A program made the translations under genes and the position numbers. DNA of 64,000 bases from Cupriavidus sp. YR651 (lineage in GTDB: Bacteria > Pseudomonadota > Gammaproteobacteria > Burkholderiales > Burkholderiaceae), in assembly GCF_900101625.1 (NCBI RefSeq), contig NZ_FMYZ01000014.1, positions 62,001 through 126,000 of the forward strand, given 5' to 3'. Below are positions 37,872 to 47,900 of this stretch, piece after piece; position 1 is the stretch's first letter, and the number at the start of each line of letters is the position of its first letter. Below the pieces are notes generated by a model. That model made no database searches and had not been told where the DNA came from. It saw nothing but the letters and a program-made list of their open reading frames with translations.

Positions 37872-38508
37872 GGAATTTCCTCTCCAGCGATTTGCTGTAT
37901 TGCGAAAGCGGCCAACACAGCGCGAAATACATCAGCGCGACGGCGGCGTAGACGGTGAACGGTTGGAAGCTGGCATTGACGATCATGGTGCCCGCCTTGG
38001 ACAACTCGGTGAAGCCGATGATCGATGCCAGCGCGGTGCCCTTGACCACCTGCACGCCAAAGCCGACGGTGGGCGCCACGGCGATACGCAGCGCCTGGGG
38101 CAGGATCACGTGGCGCATCTGCTGCACGTAGTTCATGGCCAGACTGCCGGAAGCCTCCCACTGGCCGCGCGGAATCGCCTCGACGCAGCCACGCCAGATC
38201 TCGGCGAGGAAGGCAGCGGTCCAGAGCGTCAGCGCCAGGCCCGCAGCCAGCCAGGCGGGCACATCGATGCCGAACAGCGCCAGCCCGAAGAAGGCGAGGA
38301 ACAGCTGCATCAGCAGCGGCGTGCCCTGGAATACTTCGATATACGCCCAGGTTGCGCGCCGCAGCAGCGGCCGCTTGCTGGTCCGCATCAGCAGCACCAG
38401 CAGGCCCACCACGCCACCGCCCACGAACGCCACCATTGACAGCAGCACGGTCCATCGCGCCGCCAGCAGCAGGTTGCGGACGATGTCCCACAGGGTGAAC
38501 TCGATCAT
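37852..38508 (-). CDS. Polar amino-acid ABC transporter permease 2
   Basis: 218 residues. HisM/GlnP-type membrane subunit with the EAA loop LAEIWRGCVEAIPRGQWEAS and several TMs (VLLSMVAFVGGGVVGLLVLL, LMQLFLAFFGLALFGI). It starts at 38508 behind GGAGGGCCCG, in an ATGA overlap with the first permease. The frame is open further upstream to 39021, but that part is antisense-like noise inside the first permease. Confidence 0.93.
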
Positions 38509-39173
38509 CGGGCCCTCCGGGCAAAGAGCTGGTGGCCCACGCCGCGCAGCAGTTGACGCAATAGCAGCGCAAGCGCCAGATAGATCAGCGTGCTGACCAG
38601 ATACACCTCGAAGGCGCGGAAGTTGCGCCCCTGGATGAAGTTGGCCGCATAGGTCAGGTCTTGTGCCGCGATCTGCGAGCAGACCGCCGATCCCAGCATG
38701 ACGATCACCAGCTGGCTCGACAGCGCCGGCCAAATCTTCTGCAACGCGGGGCGCAGCACTACGTGGCGGAAAACCTGCAGCGGCGACATCGCCAGGCTGG
38801 CACCGGCCTCGAACTGCCCGCGCGGCGTGGCAGCCAGCCCGGCGCGCACGATCTCGGTGCCATACGCGCCCAGGTTGATCACCATGGCCAGGGAGGCGGC
38901 GACCATCTCCGGCAGGTGCAGGCCCAGACTCGGCAAGCCGAAGAAGATGAAGAAGAGCTGGATCAGAAACGGCGTATTGCGGATCAACTCGACATAGATG
39001 CCGATGATCGCGCGCAGCCACGCCGGCCCCTGCGTCCTGGCCCAGGCGCCAAAGATGGCCACCGCCACGCCCAGCACGCCGCCGGTGAGCGTGAGCTGGG
39101 CGGTGACCGCAATGCCCTTGAGCAAGACGTCGGAGTAGTCCAGCACCGACAGGAAATCAAACTGGTAAGCCAT
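38505..39173 (-). CDS. Polar amino-acid ABC transporter permease 1
   Basis: 222 residues. HisQ/GlnP-type permease: TVTAQ-like start (GIAVTAQLTLTGGVLGVAVA), RNTPFLIQLFFIFFGLP, EAA loop TEIVRAGLAATPRGQFEAG. It heterodimerises with permease 2. It lies 24 bp downstream of the binding-protein gene and overlaps permease 2 by four bases. Confidence 0.94.
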   Translation of the reverse strand: MAYQFDFLSVLDYSDVLLKGIAVTAQLTLTGGVLGVAVAIFGAWARTQGPAWLRAIIGIYVELIRNTPFLIQLFFIFFGLPSLGLHLPEMVAASLAMVINLGAYGTEIVRAGLAATPRGQFEAGASLAMSPLQVFRHVVLRPALQKIWPALSSQLVIVMLGSAVCSQIAAQDLTYAANFIQGRNFRAFEVYLVSTLIYLALALLLRQLLRGVGHQLFARRAR

Positions 39174-39197
39174 GACGATGGAACCGGTTTGCCGCGA

Positions 39198-40037
39198 TCA
39201 GAGTTGTGCCGGCAGCGGCCGCAGCAACCACTTGATCGACAGCGAGTTGAGCGAGCCGTCCTTCTTGGATTCGGCCAGGATGGCGTTGACCTTGTCCCGC
39301 AACGCGCCTTCGCCCTTGTTCATGCCAATAAAGCAAGGGGAGTTCTTGATCAGGAACTTGGTCTCGGGCGCCTTGGGCGGATGCTTCGCGATGAGCGCCG
39401 ATGCCACCACGTTGCCGGTGGCAATCAGCTGGACCTGGCCGGAAAGGAACGCGGAGATCGTCGCGTTGTTGTCCTCGTAGCGCTTGATGACCGCGCTGGC
39501 CGGGGCGATCTTGGTGAGTTCCAGATCTTCCACCGCGCCGCGCGTGACGCCGACGGTCTTGCCGGCGAGATCCCCGGCGGCTTTCACCGGCAGGTCGGCG
39601 GGGCCGAACACGCCATTGAAGAAGGGCGCATAGGCCTCGGAGAAGTCGAGCACCTTCTCGCGTTCCGGATTCTTCCCCAGGCTGGAAATGATCAGGTCCA
39701 CCTTGCGGGTCTGGAGATAGGGCACGCGGTTGGTGCTGGAGACCGGCACCAGTTGCAGCTTCACGCCCATTTTCTTCGCCATCAGCGCGGCGACGTCGAT
39801 ATCCAGGCCCTGCGGCGCCATGTCCGCGCCAATCGAGCCGAACGGCGGAAAATCCTGCGGCACGGCCACGCGCAGCACACCGGCCTTGGTGATATCGGCC
39901 AGCGTATCGGCCTGTGCCGCCGTGGGCAGGCCCGTCATGCATGCGCCGGCAAACAGGGCCAGCAGCAGGGTTCGGCGGGCGGCGGAAGCGGCGCCGCCCG
40001 CACGGGTCATCATGGCGGACGAGGGAGTCGGGATCAT
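39198..40037 (-). CDS. Amino-acid ABC transporter periplasmic binding protein
   Basis: 279 residues. Signal peptide ending TAAQA, then an SBP_bac_3 domain: KAGVLRVAVPQDFPPFGSIG, MAPQGLDIDVAALMAKKMGV, RKVDLIISSLGKNPEREKVL and DFSEAYAPFF. It captures the solute for the two permeases. Its start overlaps the GntR stop by ATGA, so regulator and transporter are co-transcribed. The ligand is not determinable from sequence. Confidence 0.94.
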   Translation of the reverse strand: MIPTPSSAMMTRAGGAASAARRTLLLALFAGACMTGLPTAAQADTLADITKAGVLRVAVPQDFPPFGSIGADMAPQGLDIDVAALMAKKMGVKLQLVPVSSTNRVPYLQTRKVDLIISSLGKNPEREKVLDFSEAYAPFFNGVFGPADLPVKAAGDLAGKTVGVTRGAVEDLELTKIAPASAVIKRYEDNNATISAFLSGQVQLIATGNVVASALIAKHPPKAPETKFLIKNSPCFIGMNKGEGALRDKVNAILAESKKDGSLNSLSIKWLLRPLPAQL

Positions 40038-40825
40038 CGGGTCGTTCCTTTTACTCTGGAGGTGGGTTGCGGAGCAGGGGCGGCGTTCCCGGATGCTTGC
40101 GGGGAGCCAGTGGATGGGGTGAGGGACGTGGCATCGGAAACGGGTGCCAGCGCGTGGCGAAGCTGCGCCAGCGGATCTTCGGGCGGTACGACGCTCAGGC
40201 TGGCGTGCACCTCGTGCAAATGAGCTGCCATCAGCCGCGCCGCACGGGTGCCGTCGCCGGCCGCCAGCGCGTTCACGATGTCTTCATGCTGGGCGCAGGA
40301 CCGCCTGGCAGCCGTCGCGGACTGCTGGCGGCTGGCCACCAGCGTGGTGCGCGCCGTCAGGTCGCGCAAGGTATCGACCAGCAGCCCATGCCCGAGCGAC
40401 GCGCACAGGCACACGTGGAAATCGCCCAGCAGAAAGCTTCGTGCGCCGGCATCGTCGCCGTCGAGGGCCGCTTTTTCGCGGGCGATATGTACCTTGAGGG
40501 CATGGATCGCCGGTTGGCTGGGAGGGCGATCCTTGCTGACATCGCGCAGCAGACCGGTCTCGATGATGCGGCGGGCGTCGAAGGCGGCGCGGATATCGTC
40601 CGCGCCGGGCTCGATCAGGTACCAGCCGCGCCGGGAACTGACGGTCACCATGCCTCGCGCGGCCAGCCGCATGAGCGCCTCGCGCACCAGCGTGCGGCTG
40701 ACGCCAAACAGCGCGGCGAGCTCCTGCTCACCCAGGCGGGAGCCCGGCAACAGTTTTTGCGCGAGCATGGCCTCGGTAATGCGCTGGGCGATATCGGCGG
40801 AAGGCTTGTCTTGGTTTGCGGTCAC
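40034..40825 (-). CDS. GntR-family (FCD) regulator of the amino-acid importer operon
   Basis: 263 residues. N-terminal winged helix (LLPGSRLGEQELAALFGVSR, TLVREALMRLAARGMVTVSS), then the all-helical FCD ligand domain with its metal-site histidines (GDFHVCLCASLGH, CAQHEDIVNAL, AAHLHEVHASL). The C-terminal 30 residues are Pro/Ser-rich. It is first gene of the gntR-SBP-permease-permease-ATPase operon, and a palindrome CTTGTATGCAAG lies 31 bp before its start, suggesting autoregulation. Confidence 0.92.
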   Translation of the reverse strand: MTANQDKPSADIAQRITEAMLAQKLLPGSRLGEQELAALFGVSRTLVREALMRLAARGMVTVSSRRGWYLIEPGADDIRAAFDARRIIETGLLRDVSKDRPPSQPAIHALKVHIAREKAALDGDDAGARSFLLGDFHVCLCASLGHGLLVDTLRDLTARTTLVASRQQSATAARRSCAQHEDIVNALAAGDGTRAARLMAAHLHEVHASLSVVPPEDPLAQLRHALAPVSDATSLTPSTGSPQASGNAAPAPQPTSRVKGTTR

Positions 40826-40855
40826 GGGGACCTACTCAGCAAGTCGTATGCCAGC

Positions 40856-40867
40856 CTTGTATGCAAG
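40856..40867. promoter_or_regulatory. Candidate GntR/FCD operator CTTGTATGCAAG
   Basis: A near-palindrome with perfect CTTG/CAAG arms, 31 bp upstream of gntR. It resembles the TTGTATACAA class of FCD-regulator sites. Related TCGTATGCC precedes it by 13 bp. Pattern-based call. Confidence 0.45.
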
Positions 40868-41070
40868 ACTTGTGAGCAAAAATGGGTGCAATTGCCACGA
40901 TGAAGGGCGGGCGCGGCACCGGCCTTTCCCCAAGCGGGTGCGCGGCTGGCTGCTCGTGGTGCATGCTCACCCGGAGGGCGGCGGCCATCGGCCAATCCGC
41001 GGCGGTCGCGCCTTGCGAGTCAGCGATCCCCCCGTTTCTGCGCAGACGGGTTTAGATCGACGATGGGGTG

Positions 41071-41096
41071 ATTGCGATAAGAAAAGTTATCGCAAT
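41071..41096. repeat. Second Xer/dif-like palindrome
   Basis: ATTGCGATAA, a 6-base spacer GAAAAG, then TTATCGCAAT: perfect 10-bp arms. The arms match the site upstream of the tyrosine recombinase (35315-35340) at 19 of 20 positions, while the spacer differs. It lies 12 bp beyond the MFS stop, has no T-tract and so is not a typical terminator. The rest of the 282-bp gap 40826-41107 holds the gntR promoter region. Confidence 0.6.
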
Positions 41097-41107
41097 GGTG
41101 TTTCGAA

Positions 41108-42319
41108 TTAGCGTGTCTGCTCGGCAAGCGCCGTGCGCGATAGCTGGCAGGAGAGGGTGTTGACCGCCGCGGCCGCGAGGGCGAGCACCGTGCCGACTGC
41201 CGCAAGCCCGATCCAGCCGGCGCGATGCACTGCATATCCACCGAGTGCCGCCCCGGCTGCGCCGCCGAGGAAGTACGACACCATGAAGACGGTATTGAGA
41301 CGGCTGCGGGCCTCGGGGCGTTGCGTGTAGATGCGAGCCTGGTTGGCAACCAGCCCGGCGCGATTGCCGAGGTCGAGCAGAATCATCCCCAGGATCAACC
41401 AGGCCACGCTGCTACCTGCCATCGCGATGCAGGCGAAGGCTGCGGCGGCGGTGATCGCACCCGCTGAAACCACGGTTCGCGCGCCGATTCGGTCGACGAT
41501 TGCGCCGATTCGGGGTGACATCGCAAGTCCGGGGAGCCCGATGAGCCCGAATGCGCCGATGGCGGCAGGACCCAGCGCATAAGGCGGGCGTACCAGCAAT
41601 GCGGCGAGCGACGCCCAGAGTGCGCTGAAGGCGGCGAACACCAGGAAGCCGGTTGCGGCGGAAATGCGGAGCTGCCGTTCCCGGCGGACGAGGACGGCGA
41701 GAGAGCCGATCAGCTCCCGGTAGCGGATCACGGTCAGGCCGTTGGACACCGGCAGTTCCCTGACGACGGCCAGCAGCGCCACATCGACGATGGAAGCCAG
41801 GACGAAGATGGCACGCCAACCCATTTGGCCGCCGACCATCCCGCTCAGCATGCGCGCAAGCAGGACGCCCGATGACAGCCCACCCAGCAAGGCACCGACG
41901 ATGCGCCCCCGGTGCGCGGGCATCGCTCTGCCGGACACGGCGGGGATGATGATCTGAGCCGTGACCGCCGTCATGCCGACCATGAAACTGCACGCCACCA
42001 ATACAGGAAAGGTCGGCGCCATGGCGCACCCGATCATCGCCACCGCATTCCCGACGATCAGCCGCGACGCCAGCTTGCGGGGCTGAATGCCGTCGGCAAG
42101 AGGAACAAAGCACAGCAGTCCTATTGCATATCCGAGCTGGGTGAGCGTCGCCACAAGCCCAGCGTCCGCCAATGTCACGCCAAACCCTGCCGCCATCTGA
42201 GGCAGCAGCGGCTGGTGATAGTAGATGGCGGAGACGGCCAGCGCGCAGCTGAGGGCCATCAGGAAAACCTGGCGCCGGGACATCCCGAGCGACGTTGCGG
42301 AGGCAAGTGAATCTGACAT
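41108..42319 (-). CDS. MFS transporter, 12-TM drug/sugar efflux type
   Basis: 403 residues with 12 predicted helices. The N-terminal half shows YYHQPLLPQMAAGFGVTLAD, LCFVPLADGIQPRKLASRLI (motif A region) and a second half with GPAAIGAFGLIGLPGLAMSP. This matches the common bacterial YgaY/AraJ-like exporters. It stands alone, with a perfect palindrome in its promoter (42373-42389) that suggests control by a distant HxlR/MarR/TetR-type protein. Confidence 0.88.
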   Translation of the reverse strand: MSDSLASATSLGMSRRQVFLMALSCALAVSAIYYHQPLLPQMAAGFGVTLADAGLVATLTQLGYAIGLLCFVPLADGIQPRKLASRLIVGNAVAMIGCAMAPTFPVLVACSFMVGMTAVTAQIIIPAVSGRAMPAHRGRIVGALLGGLSSGVLLARMLSGMVGGQMGWRAIFVLASIVDVALLAVVRELPVSNGLTVIRYRELIGSLAVLVRRERQLRISAATGFLVFAAFSALWASLAALLVRPPYALGPAAIGAFGLIGLPGLAMSPRIGAIVDRIGARTVVSAGAITAAAAFACIAMAGSSVAWLILGMILLDLGNRAGLVANQARIYTQRPEARSRLNTVFMVSYFLGGAAGAALGGYAVHRAGWIGLAAVGTVLALAAAAVNTLSCQLSRTALAEQTR

Positions 42320-42372
42320 GGGTACGGCCGGCTGGAGGTCTGTTGAACGATGGATCGATCCAGTCCAGTATA

Positions 42373-42389
42373 ACTATGAAAATCATAGT
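42373..42389. promoter_or_regulatory. Palindromic operator ACTATGA-AAA-TCATAGT
   Basis: Perfect 7-bp arms around AAA, 54 bp upstream of the MFS start. AT-rich within a GC-rich gap and well placed for a repressor site. The cognate regulator is not adjacent; an HxlR-type protein is a reasonable guess. Confidence 0.55.
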
Positions 42390-42584
42390 GTCAAGGCTGG
42401 CGCGGCCCGGCGGGCAGCCAGCGCCTCAATTGAGGTGGCAAGCACGTCGGCGGCCGACCATGCACGGCTCCCCGAAAGGCAGCGCCATGCCACCCATGAA
42501 ACTGCGTGTGTGGCGCGGTCCCGTATCCGAAATTCCGGCGCCGACCGTGCGCTGCCCTGCATTGGCTTCGATGTGCCTCGCTCC

Positions 42585-42612
42585 TTGCATGCCGCGCAAG
42601 TCGCTCTAGTAT
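42585..42612 (+). promoter_or_regulatory. Candidate sigma-70 promoter of the TIR gene
   Basis: TTGCAT and TAGTAT separated by 16 bp, 49 bp before the TIR start, which has the ribosome-binding site CGGAGG. Weak match to consensus. Confidence 0.35.
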
Positions 42613-42660
42613 TGAGACGACACAGGATCCCGACGTGCGGGATCCGCCCCGGAGGCACGC

Positions 42661-43950
42661 ATGGGAGCCATCTTCATCAGCTATCGGCGCGAGGACAGCG
42701 AAGGCCAGGCGGGTCGGCTGTATGACGATCTGGCCGAGCATTTCGGCCCGGAAGCCGTCTTCATGGACGTGGCAGGCATCGAGCCCGGCCGTGATTTCCG
42801 GCGAGTCATCGACGAACGTGTGTCGTCCTGCGCGGTGCTGCTGGCGGTGATCGGCAAGGGTTGGCTGGCTGCGGTGGACGAACGGGGCACGCGCCGGCTC
42901 GATGACGCCGCGGACTTTGTCCGCCTGGAGACGGCGTCGGCGCTGCGTCGTGATATCCCCGTCGTACCAGTTCTGGTGCATGGCGCTCGCATGCCGCGAT
43001 CGGATGATCTGCCCGAGGATCTCGCCGACCTCGCCTACCGCAACGGCGTGGAGCTGACGCACGCACGCTGGGCATCCGATGTACAGGTGCTGCTCAATGC
43101 CCTGCGGCCGTACGTGGCCGCACCATCGGCTGGTGCTACGACGAGCGTCGCGCAGCCCGAATCCACGGCCTCCGCAGCGGTCGGCCAGCAGCCGTCCCCG
43201 ATGGCCAGGCCCGCGTCCCCCACCATGCCTTCCACTCCGCCAAGCCCGACGGCATCTCCTTCACCCACCGGCGCGCAGCCTGCAATCTCGCCGCTCATCG
43301 CGCAACCCGGCATGCGCAAGCCACCGCCGCGCATGCTGATGGCGGGCGCGGCTGCTGCCGTCGTGGCGATTGGCCTTGGAATCTATCTGGCAAACCGTGG
43401 CGGCGATGGCGGTCACACGGACTCCAATCTCATCGTGGCCGACACGGCACCGGTCACCGCGCCAACTGCTGTCACACCCGCCGCGCCGGTCGCATCTTCC
43501 GATTCGCCTAATCAGACAAATCAGGCAAATCAGCCAAATCAGGCAGTCGCCAGTACGCCTGAAACAACACAACAGGCAGAAACGCCAGCCAACCCCGCGC
43601 AAGCACCGGCCAACACCTATCAGGGGGCATCTGGCCGCGCCGACGAGACGGCCGCCAGCACCGACACGCAAGCGTTGCCGCCGCCGCGCAGCCTGCGCTG
43701 GCGCATGGGAAATTTCCCGCCACCCAACGCGGGCAAGGTGCTGTTCACCGTGATGCCAAGCGGCGATCCGGCATGCATGTCCTATGACGGCAGGGATTGT
43801 CTGTGGGGCGTGTTGTACAACGATGTCGATTTCAGCAAGGTGAAGCCGCTGATTTGTGGCGACTATCACAAGGCCATCTGGGGTGCGACCGGCTACGAGG
43901 ACCCCAAACACTGGTGCAGTCTGGTAAGGAATCGCGCTGCCGCCAGATAG
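42661..43950 (+). CDS. Transmembrane TIR-domain protein with periplasmic cysteine domain
   Basis: 429 residues. Residues 1-150 form a TIR domain: AIFISYRREDSEGQAGRLYD, AVFMDVAGIEPGRDF, VLLAVIGKGWL and DDAADFVRLETASAL, in which E90 aligns with the NADase glutamate. A Pro/Ser linker follows, then one TM (about 223-247, MRKPPPR before it, so N-terminus inside). The periplasmic part begins with a linker of (Asn-Gln-X)4 repeats (284-295) and ends in a domain with four cysteines (SGDPACMSYDGRDCLWG, KPLICGDYH, KHWCSL). It looks like a receptor that turns an outside or envelope signal into TIR activity (inference). It is first gene of the CHAT/SLOG cluster. Confidence 0.88.
   Translation: MGAIFISYRREDSEGQAGRLYDDLAEHFGPEAVFMDVAGIEPGRDFRRVIDERVSSCAVLLAVIGKGWLAAVDERGTRRLDDAADFVRLETASALRRDIPVVPVLVHGARMPRSDDLPEDLADLAYRNGVELTHARWASDVQVLLNALRPYVAAPSAGATTSVAQPESTASAAVGQQPSPMARPASPTMPSTPPSPTASPSPTGAQPAISPLIAQPGMRKPPPRMLMAGAAAAVVAIGLGIYLANRGGDGGHTDSNLIVADTAPVTAPTAVTPAAPVASSDSPNQTNQANQPNQAVASTPETTQQAETPANPAQAPANTYQGASGRADETAASTDTQALPPPRSLRWRMGNFPPPNAGKVLFTVMPSGDPACMSYDGRDCLWGVLYNDVDFSKVKPLICGDYHKAIWGATGYEDPKHWCSLVRNRAAAR
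43510..43545 (+). repeat. 9-bp in-frame tandem repeat (Asn-Gln-X)4
   Basis: Four copies of AATCAG(A/G/C)CA encode NQT-NQA-NQP-NQA in the periplasmic linker of the TIR protein. Copy number could change without breaking the frame. Confidence 0.85.
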
Positions 43951-44026
43951 CCTGTGTGCCCCCGGGCAGCCAGGCTCCGGGGAGGAGGGCGTTTTTGCCA
44001 CACCTGGAAAAACGACAAAAACGGCA

Positions 44027-44054
44027 TTGTCGCGCGCTTTTTTTCGCCTATGCT
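44027..44054 (+). promoter_or_regulatory. Candidate sigma-70 promoter before the lysozyme-like gene
   Basis: TTGTCG, 16 bp, TATGCT, in the 157-bp gap after the TIR gene and 53 bp before the next ATG. It suggests that the four downstream genes can be transcribed separately from TIR. Confidence 0.45.
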
Positions 44055-44107
44055 TGGTCTTGTCAGACGCCCGCCGGTCAAGTGGGATGAGGCCATGGGA
44101 GGCTCGC

Positions 44108-44863
44108 ATGACTGCCTTTGACGAACTTCTGGCCGAGACGATCCGCACGCCCGGCCTGCTCGCACCCGACGTTTCTCTCGACGAGGAGCGCAAGCTCTTC
44201 GAGAACGATAATCCGTCGCCCGAAACACCGCTGCTGCTGGGCACCGCCACCGTGTCGGACCGCGCGATGGACATGATCATCGCGTTCGAGATCAGCAGCG
44301 AAGCCACGTACAACAAGCTATACCGCCACCCCGTCTGGCCCAAGGGCAAGTCGGGCGTCACGATCGGTATTGGCTACGACATCGGCTACGTCACGGCGGA
44401 TGTGCTCGCCCGCGACTGGAACGATGGCATCGGTGCGGCAGCGGTCGCCGCGCTGACGCCGTGCTGTGGAAAAACCGGCGACACGGCCAACCAGATGCTC
44501 GCGCAGGTGAAATCCGTGGACGTGCCGTTCGCGCCCGCGGACGCGGTCTTCAAGAAGACCGTGATCCCGCGTTTTGTGGCGCGCACGCTGGCGGCATTGC
44601 CGCCGGGCGCGGAAAACCTGTCGCCCGATTGCCTCGGCGCACTGGTCTCGCTGGCGTACAACCGTGGCGCCTCGTTCAATGCGGACGGCGACCGCTACAA
44701 GGAAATGCGCGCGATCCGCGACGACATCGCGCAGCAGCAGCTCGCGGACATCCCCGCGCAGATCCGCGCCATGAAGCGGCTGTGGGCAGGCAATCCGGAT
44801 ATGGCCGGACTGCTGCGACGGCGAGACCTCGAAGCGTTGCTCTTTGAGCAAGGGCTGGCCTGA
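44108..44863 (+). CDS. Lysozyme/pesticin-fold muramidase-like protein
   Basis: 251 residues with no signal peptide. The core reads IIAFEISSEATYNKLYRHP, then WPKGKSGVTIGIGYDIGYV. E61 and T85 fall where the T4 lysozyme and pesticin catalytic Glu and Thr sit, and SGVTIGIGYDIG is the pesticin-type signature. Later PDCLGALVSLAYNRG matches the second conserved muramidase segment (ALVSLAYNRG). It probably cleaves peptidoglycan if it reaches the periplasm. Without a signal peptide it must be released or exported by another route. Preceded by TIR and followed after 72 bp by the hydrolase-CHAT protein. Family assignment by motif. Confidence 0.72.
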   Translation: MTAFDELLAETIRTPGLLAPDVSLDEERKLFENDNPSPETPLLLGTATVSDRAMDMIIAFEISSEATYNKLYRHPVWPKGKSGVTIGIGYDIGYVTADVLARDWNDGIGAAAVAALTPCCGKTGDTANQMLAQVKSVDVPFAPADAVFKKTVIPRFVARTLAALPPGAENLSPDCLGALVSLAYNRGASFNADGDRYKEMRAIRDDIAQQQLADIPAQIRAMKRLWAGNPDMAGLLRRRDLEALLFEQGLA

Positions 44864-44935
44864 GCGCTGCCGCAGTGCCATGCGCGCCGGAGAAGTGCGC
44901 ACCCGTCGCGAGGCGGACACTACAGGGAGTGGGAC

Positions 44936-47900
44936 ATGCCGATTCGCCAGATCTCCGGTACGGACATCGATTACTTTCTGATCCTGTTCGACGAGGCCGG
45001 CAAGGAGCGTCCCGAGGCCGACGGAACCTTGCTCAGTGACGCGATTCGCGCCCGCCTGGCCGACCGGACCGCACCGGTGACCGATGTCTTCGTGGCCAGC
45101 CACGGCTGGCAGGGCGACGTACCCGCGGCCATCGCCCAGTATGACAACTGGATCAGCGCGATGGCGTCGTGCGGCGCCGACCTTGGCGACATGGCCGACC
45201 GCCGCCCCGGCTTCAATCCCATGCTGATCGGCCTGCACTGGCCCAGCCTGCCGTGGGGCATGGAAACCGTGCCGCCCGAGGGCGCGGCCGTGCTGTCGCT
45301 CGATCACGAGGCCGATATCGCGATGCTGGCCTCGCAGCTTGGCGATGGCCCTGAAGCGCGCGCCGCGATCGACCGCATCCTCAGCTACGCGGACGTCGCG
45401 AACACCCCCACGCTGACGCCTGCCATCGAAGATGACTTCGCCACCTTGTTCAGCGTGTCGGGTCTGCGCACGGGCAGTTCGGGCGGGCGCCCTGGCGCGG
45501 ATCAGGACGGCTTTGACCCGCAGGCCATCGTCACGCAGTCGGAGTCCGGCGAGGCCGGTACGGACGCTGGTGCCGGCGAGCCGCACTTGCTTGGCCTCGG
45601 CGGCAAGATCAAGGAGGCCATCCTCTCGCCGCTGCGCCAGCTTTCCTTCTGGAAGATGAAGGACCGCGCGCGCATGTTCGGCGAAACCGGCGCCCACGCG
45701 CTGCTGGATGCGATGCAGGTGGCCAGTCCGGATGCGCATTTCCATCTGATGGGCCACAGCTTTGGCTGCATCGTCGTCTCCGGCATGGTTGCCGGCGGCG
45801 CCGGCACGCCCGCGTTGCGCCGCCCCGTCGACACGTTGTTCCTCGTGCAGGGGGCGTTGTCGTTGTGGGCCTATGCGGCCGATGTGCCCTATGCGCCGGG
45901 CACGCCCGGGTATTTCCGGCGCATCCTAGAGCAACACCTGGTGCGCGGCCCGCTGGTCACGACCCGCTCCGTGCACGATTCCGCCGTCGGCAAGTTCTAT
46001 CCGTTGGGGGCGGGCGTCAAGGGCCAGTTCCTGCTGGGCGACGATTTCCCGAAGTACGGTGGCATTGGCGCTTTTGGCATACAGGGTGAGCCCGCCACGG
46101 TGGACATGCCCATTGCCTCGGTCGACCTGCCCTACGACTTCAGCGAAGGGCGCATCTTCAATCTCGAAGCGAGCAACGTCATCAAGAATGGCGACGGTCC
46201 GGCCGGCGCGCATAGCGATATCGCGCATCCGGAAGTCGCGCACGTATTCTGGGCGGCGGCAATCGCCGGGCTCTCGAATCAGGCTAATCGTGGCGGCGAG
46301 AGCGGCGGCGGTGGACGCATCCTGTCGCCCGGCGTGCCGTTTCCCGCGTCGGCATCGCCGCCACCATCGCCGCCGGTTGCAGTCGAGTCGCCTGGCATCT
46401 CGGCCAGCCCGCCTCCCAGTGTGTCGCGTGGCGCGAAGGCAGCGCCTCCACCACCACCGCAGGCGGGCTTCGAAGGCGGCTTGCTGGGCATCGACGAACC
46501 GACAGCCGCCGCCACACCGGGCCCGGCGGCCGTCGCGCCGCCAAGCCAGCCGCGCTGGATCAACGCCGGCTTCGAGGGCGTCGATGCCGGCGCGCCGATC
46601 GTGCAGGGGCAGTGGTATACGCTCGCGTTCGACATCGACGAAGTGAAACGCGCTACGGCCGCCGCCGCCGTGACGTTTGTCGAAGAGGGCCTGTTCGCGC
46701 CGGATGCGCGGGAAATCGTGCTGACCGTACAGGTCGATACGGACGACTTCGACATCTCCGGCCACGTTGGCCAGATCCGCGTACCGCGCGCCGGCAAGAG
46801 CTTCACCAAGGCGCGCTTCGATGTCTCCCCGTTGAAGAACGGCCCGTGCAGCCTGAAGGCGACGATCCTGAAGGATGGGCAGTTTATCCAGCAGATGGAC
46901 CTCGTCTTTGCCGTTGGCCAGCCGGGGACGCCGGCGGCGGTGACCACGCGTGGGCGGTCGCTGGAAGGCATCGCGGTATTGCAGCCGCGCGACCTGAGCC
47001 TGCAGATCTACCCGGGCATCGGCAACAGCTACGAGTGCGTGGTGTGCGGGCCGGTGGCCACGCGGGTGCGCTTGCCGATCACGCCGGGGCTGATCGATAC
47101 GTTTATCGTCGGCGCCCGTGCCGACCTCATGAAAGTGGTGATGTACCAGGACGCGCAGGGCAAGTACCTGTTCCAGCGCGGCATCGACATTCCCCAGGAG
47201 GCCACCGACAAGGCGCTGCAGATCATGGCGCGCACGGGCGCGCTGCTGATGATGAAGTTGTTCGAAGGCGCGGGCGCGGGCGATGACGTACGCGCCGTGG
47301 GCAAGGCATTGCGCCAGCTGAGCACCGATCCGCGGCTGCGCCTCAAGATCCAGATCGTCGCCGAGACGCTGCCGATTCCGTGGTCGCTGCTCTACATGGG
47401 CGATGTCAGCGGCAAGGTGCCGCTCGACTGGAACAACTTCCTCGGCATGCGGCATATCGTCGAGCAGATCCCGCTGCAGAACCCGATGGCGGTGATGGAG
47501 CCCGAGATCGCCAGCGCGCCGCAACTGAGCGTGAGCCTGAATTTCAACGCCGGCATCGACGCGCAGATGGGCGCGGACTTCGTGCAGTCGCAGCGAGCGT
47601 TCTGGACGGATCGTGCGGGCCGCATCGGCGTGCGCGTCACTGACCGTGCCACGCCGGACGACTTCATCGGCGCACTGGGAGACCCGCAGACGCCGGACCA
47701 GATCCTTTACCTCTATTGCCACGCCGTGTCCAAGGGGCTGACCGAGGCCGGCGGCCCGGGGGCGTCGAGCCTGGCGCTGAACGAGGAACTGATCAGCCTG
47801 AATGACCTTGAACTGCGCGCGCCCCGCGATGTCAGGCTGGCCGGCAAGCCGCTGGTGTTCATCAACGCCTGCGAATCCGCGGAGATGTCGCCAACGTTCT

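Noticed and set aside
41071..41096. Intrinsic terminator of the MFS gene
   Set aside because: The palindrome is AT-rich in the stem and lacks a T-tract on the minus strand; its match to the site at 35315 makes a protein site more likely.
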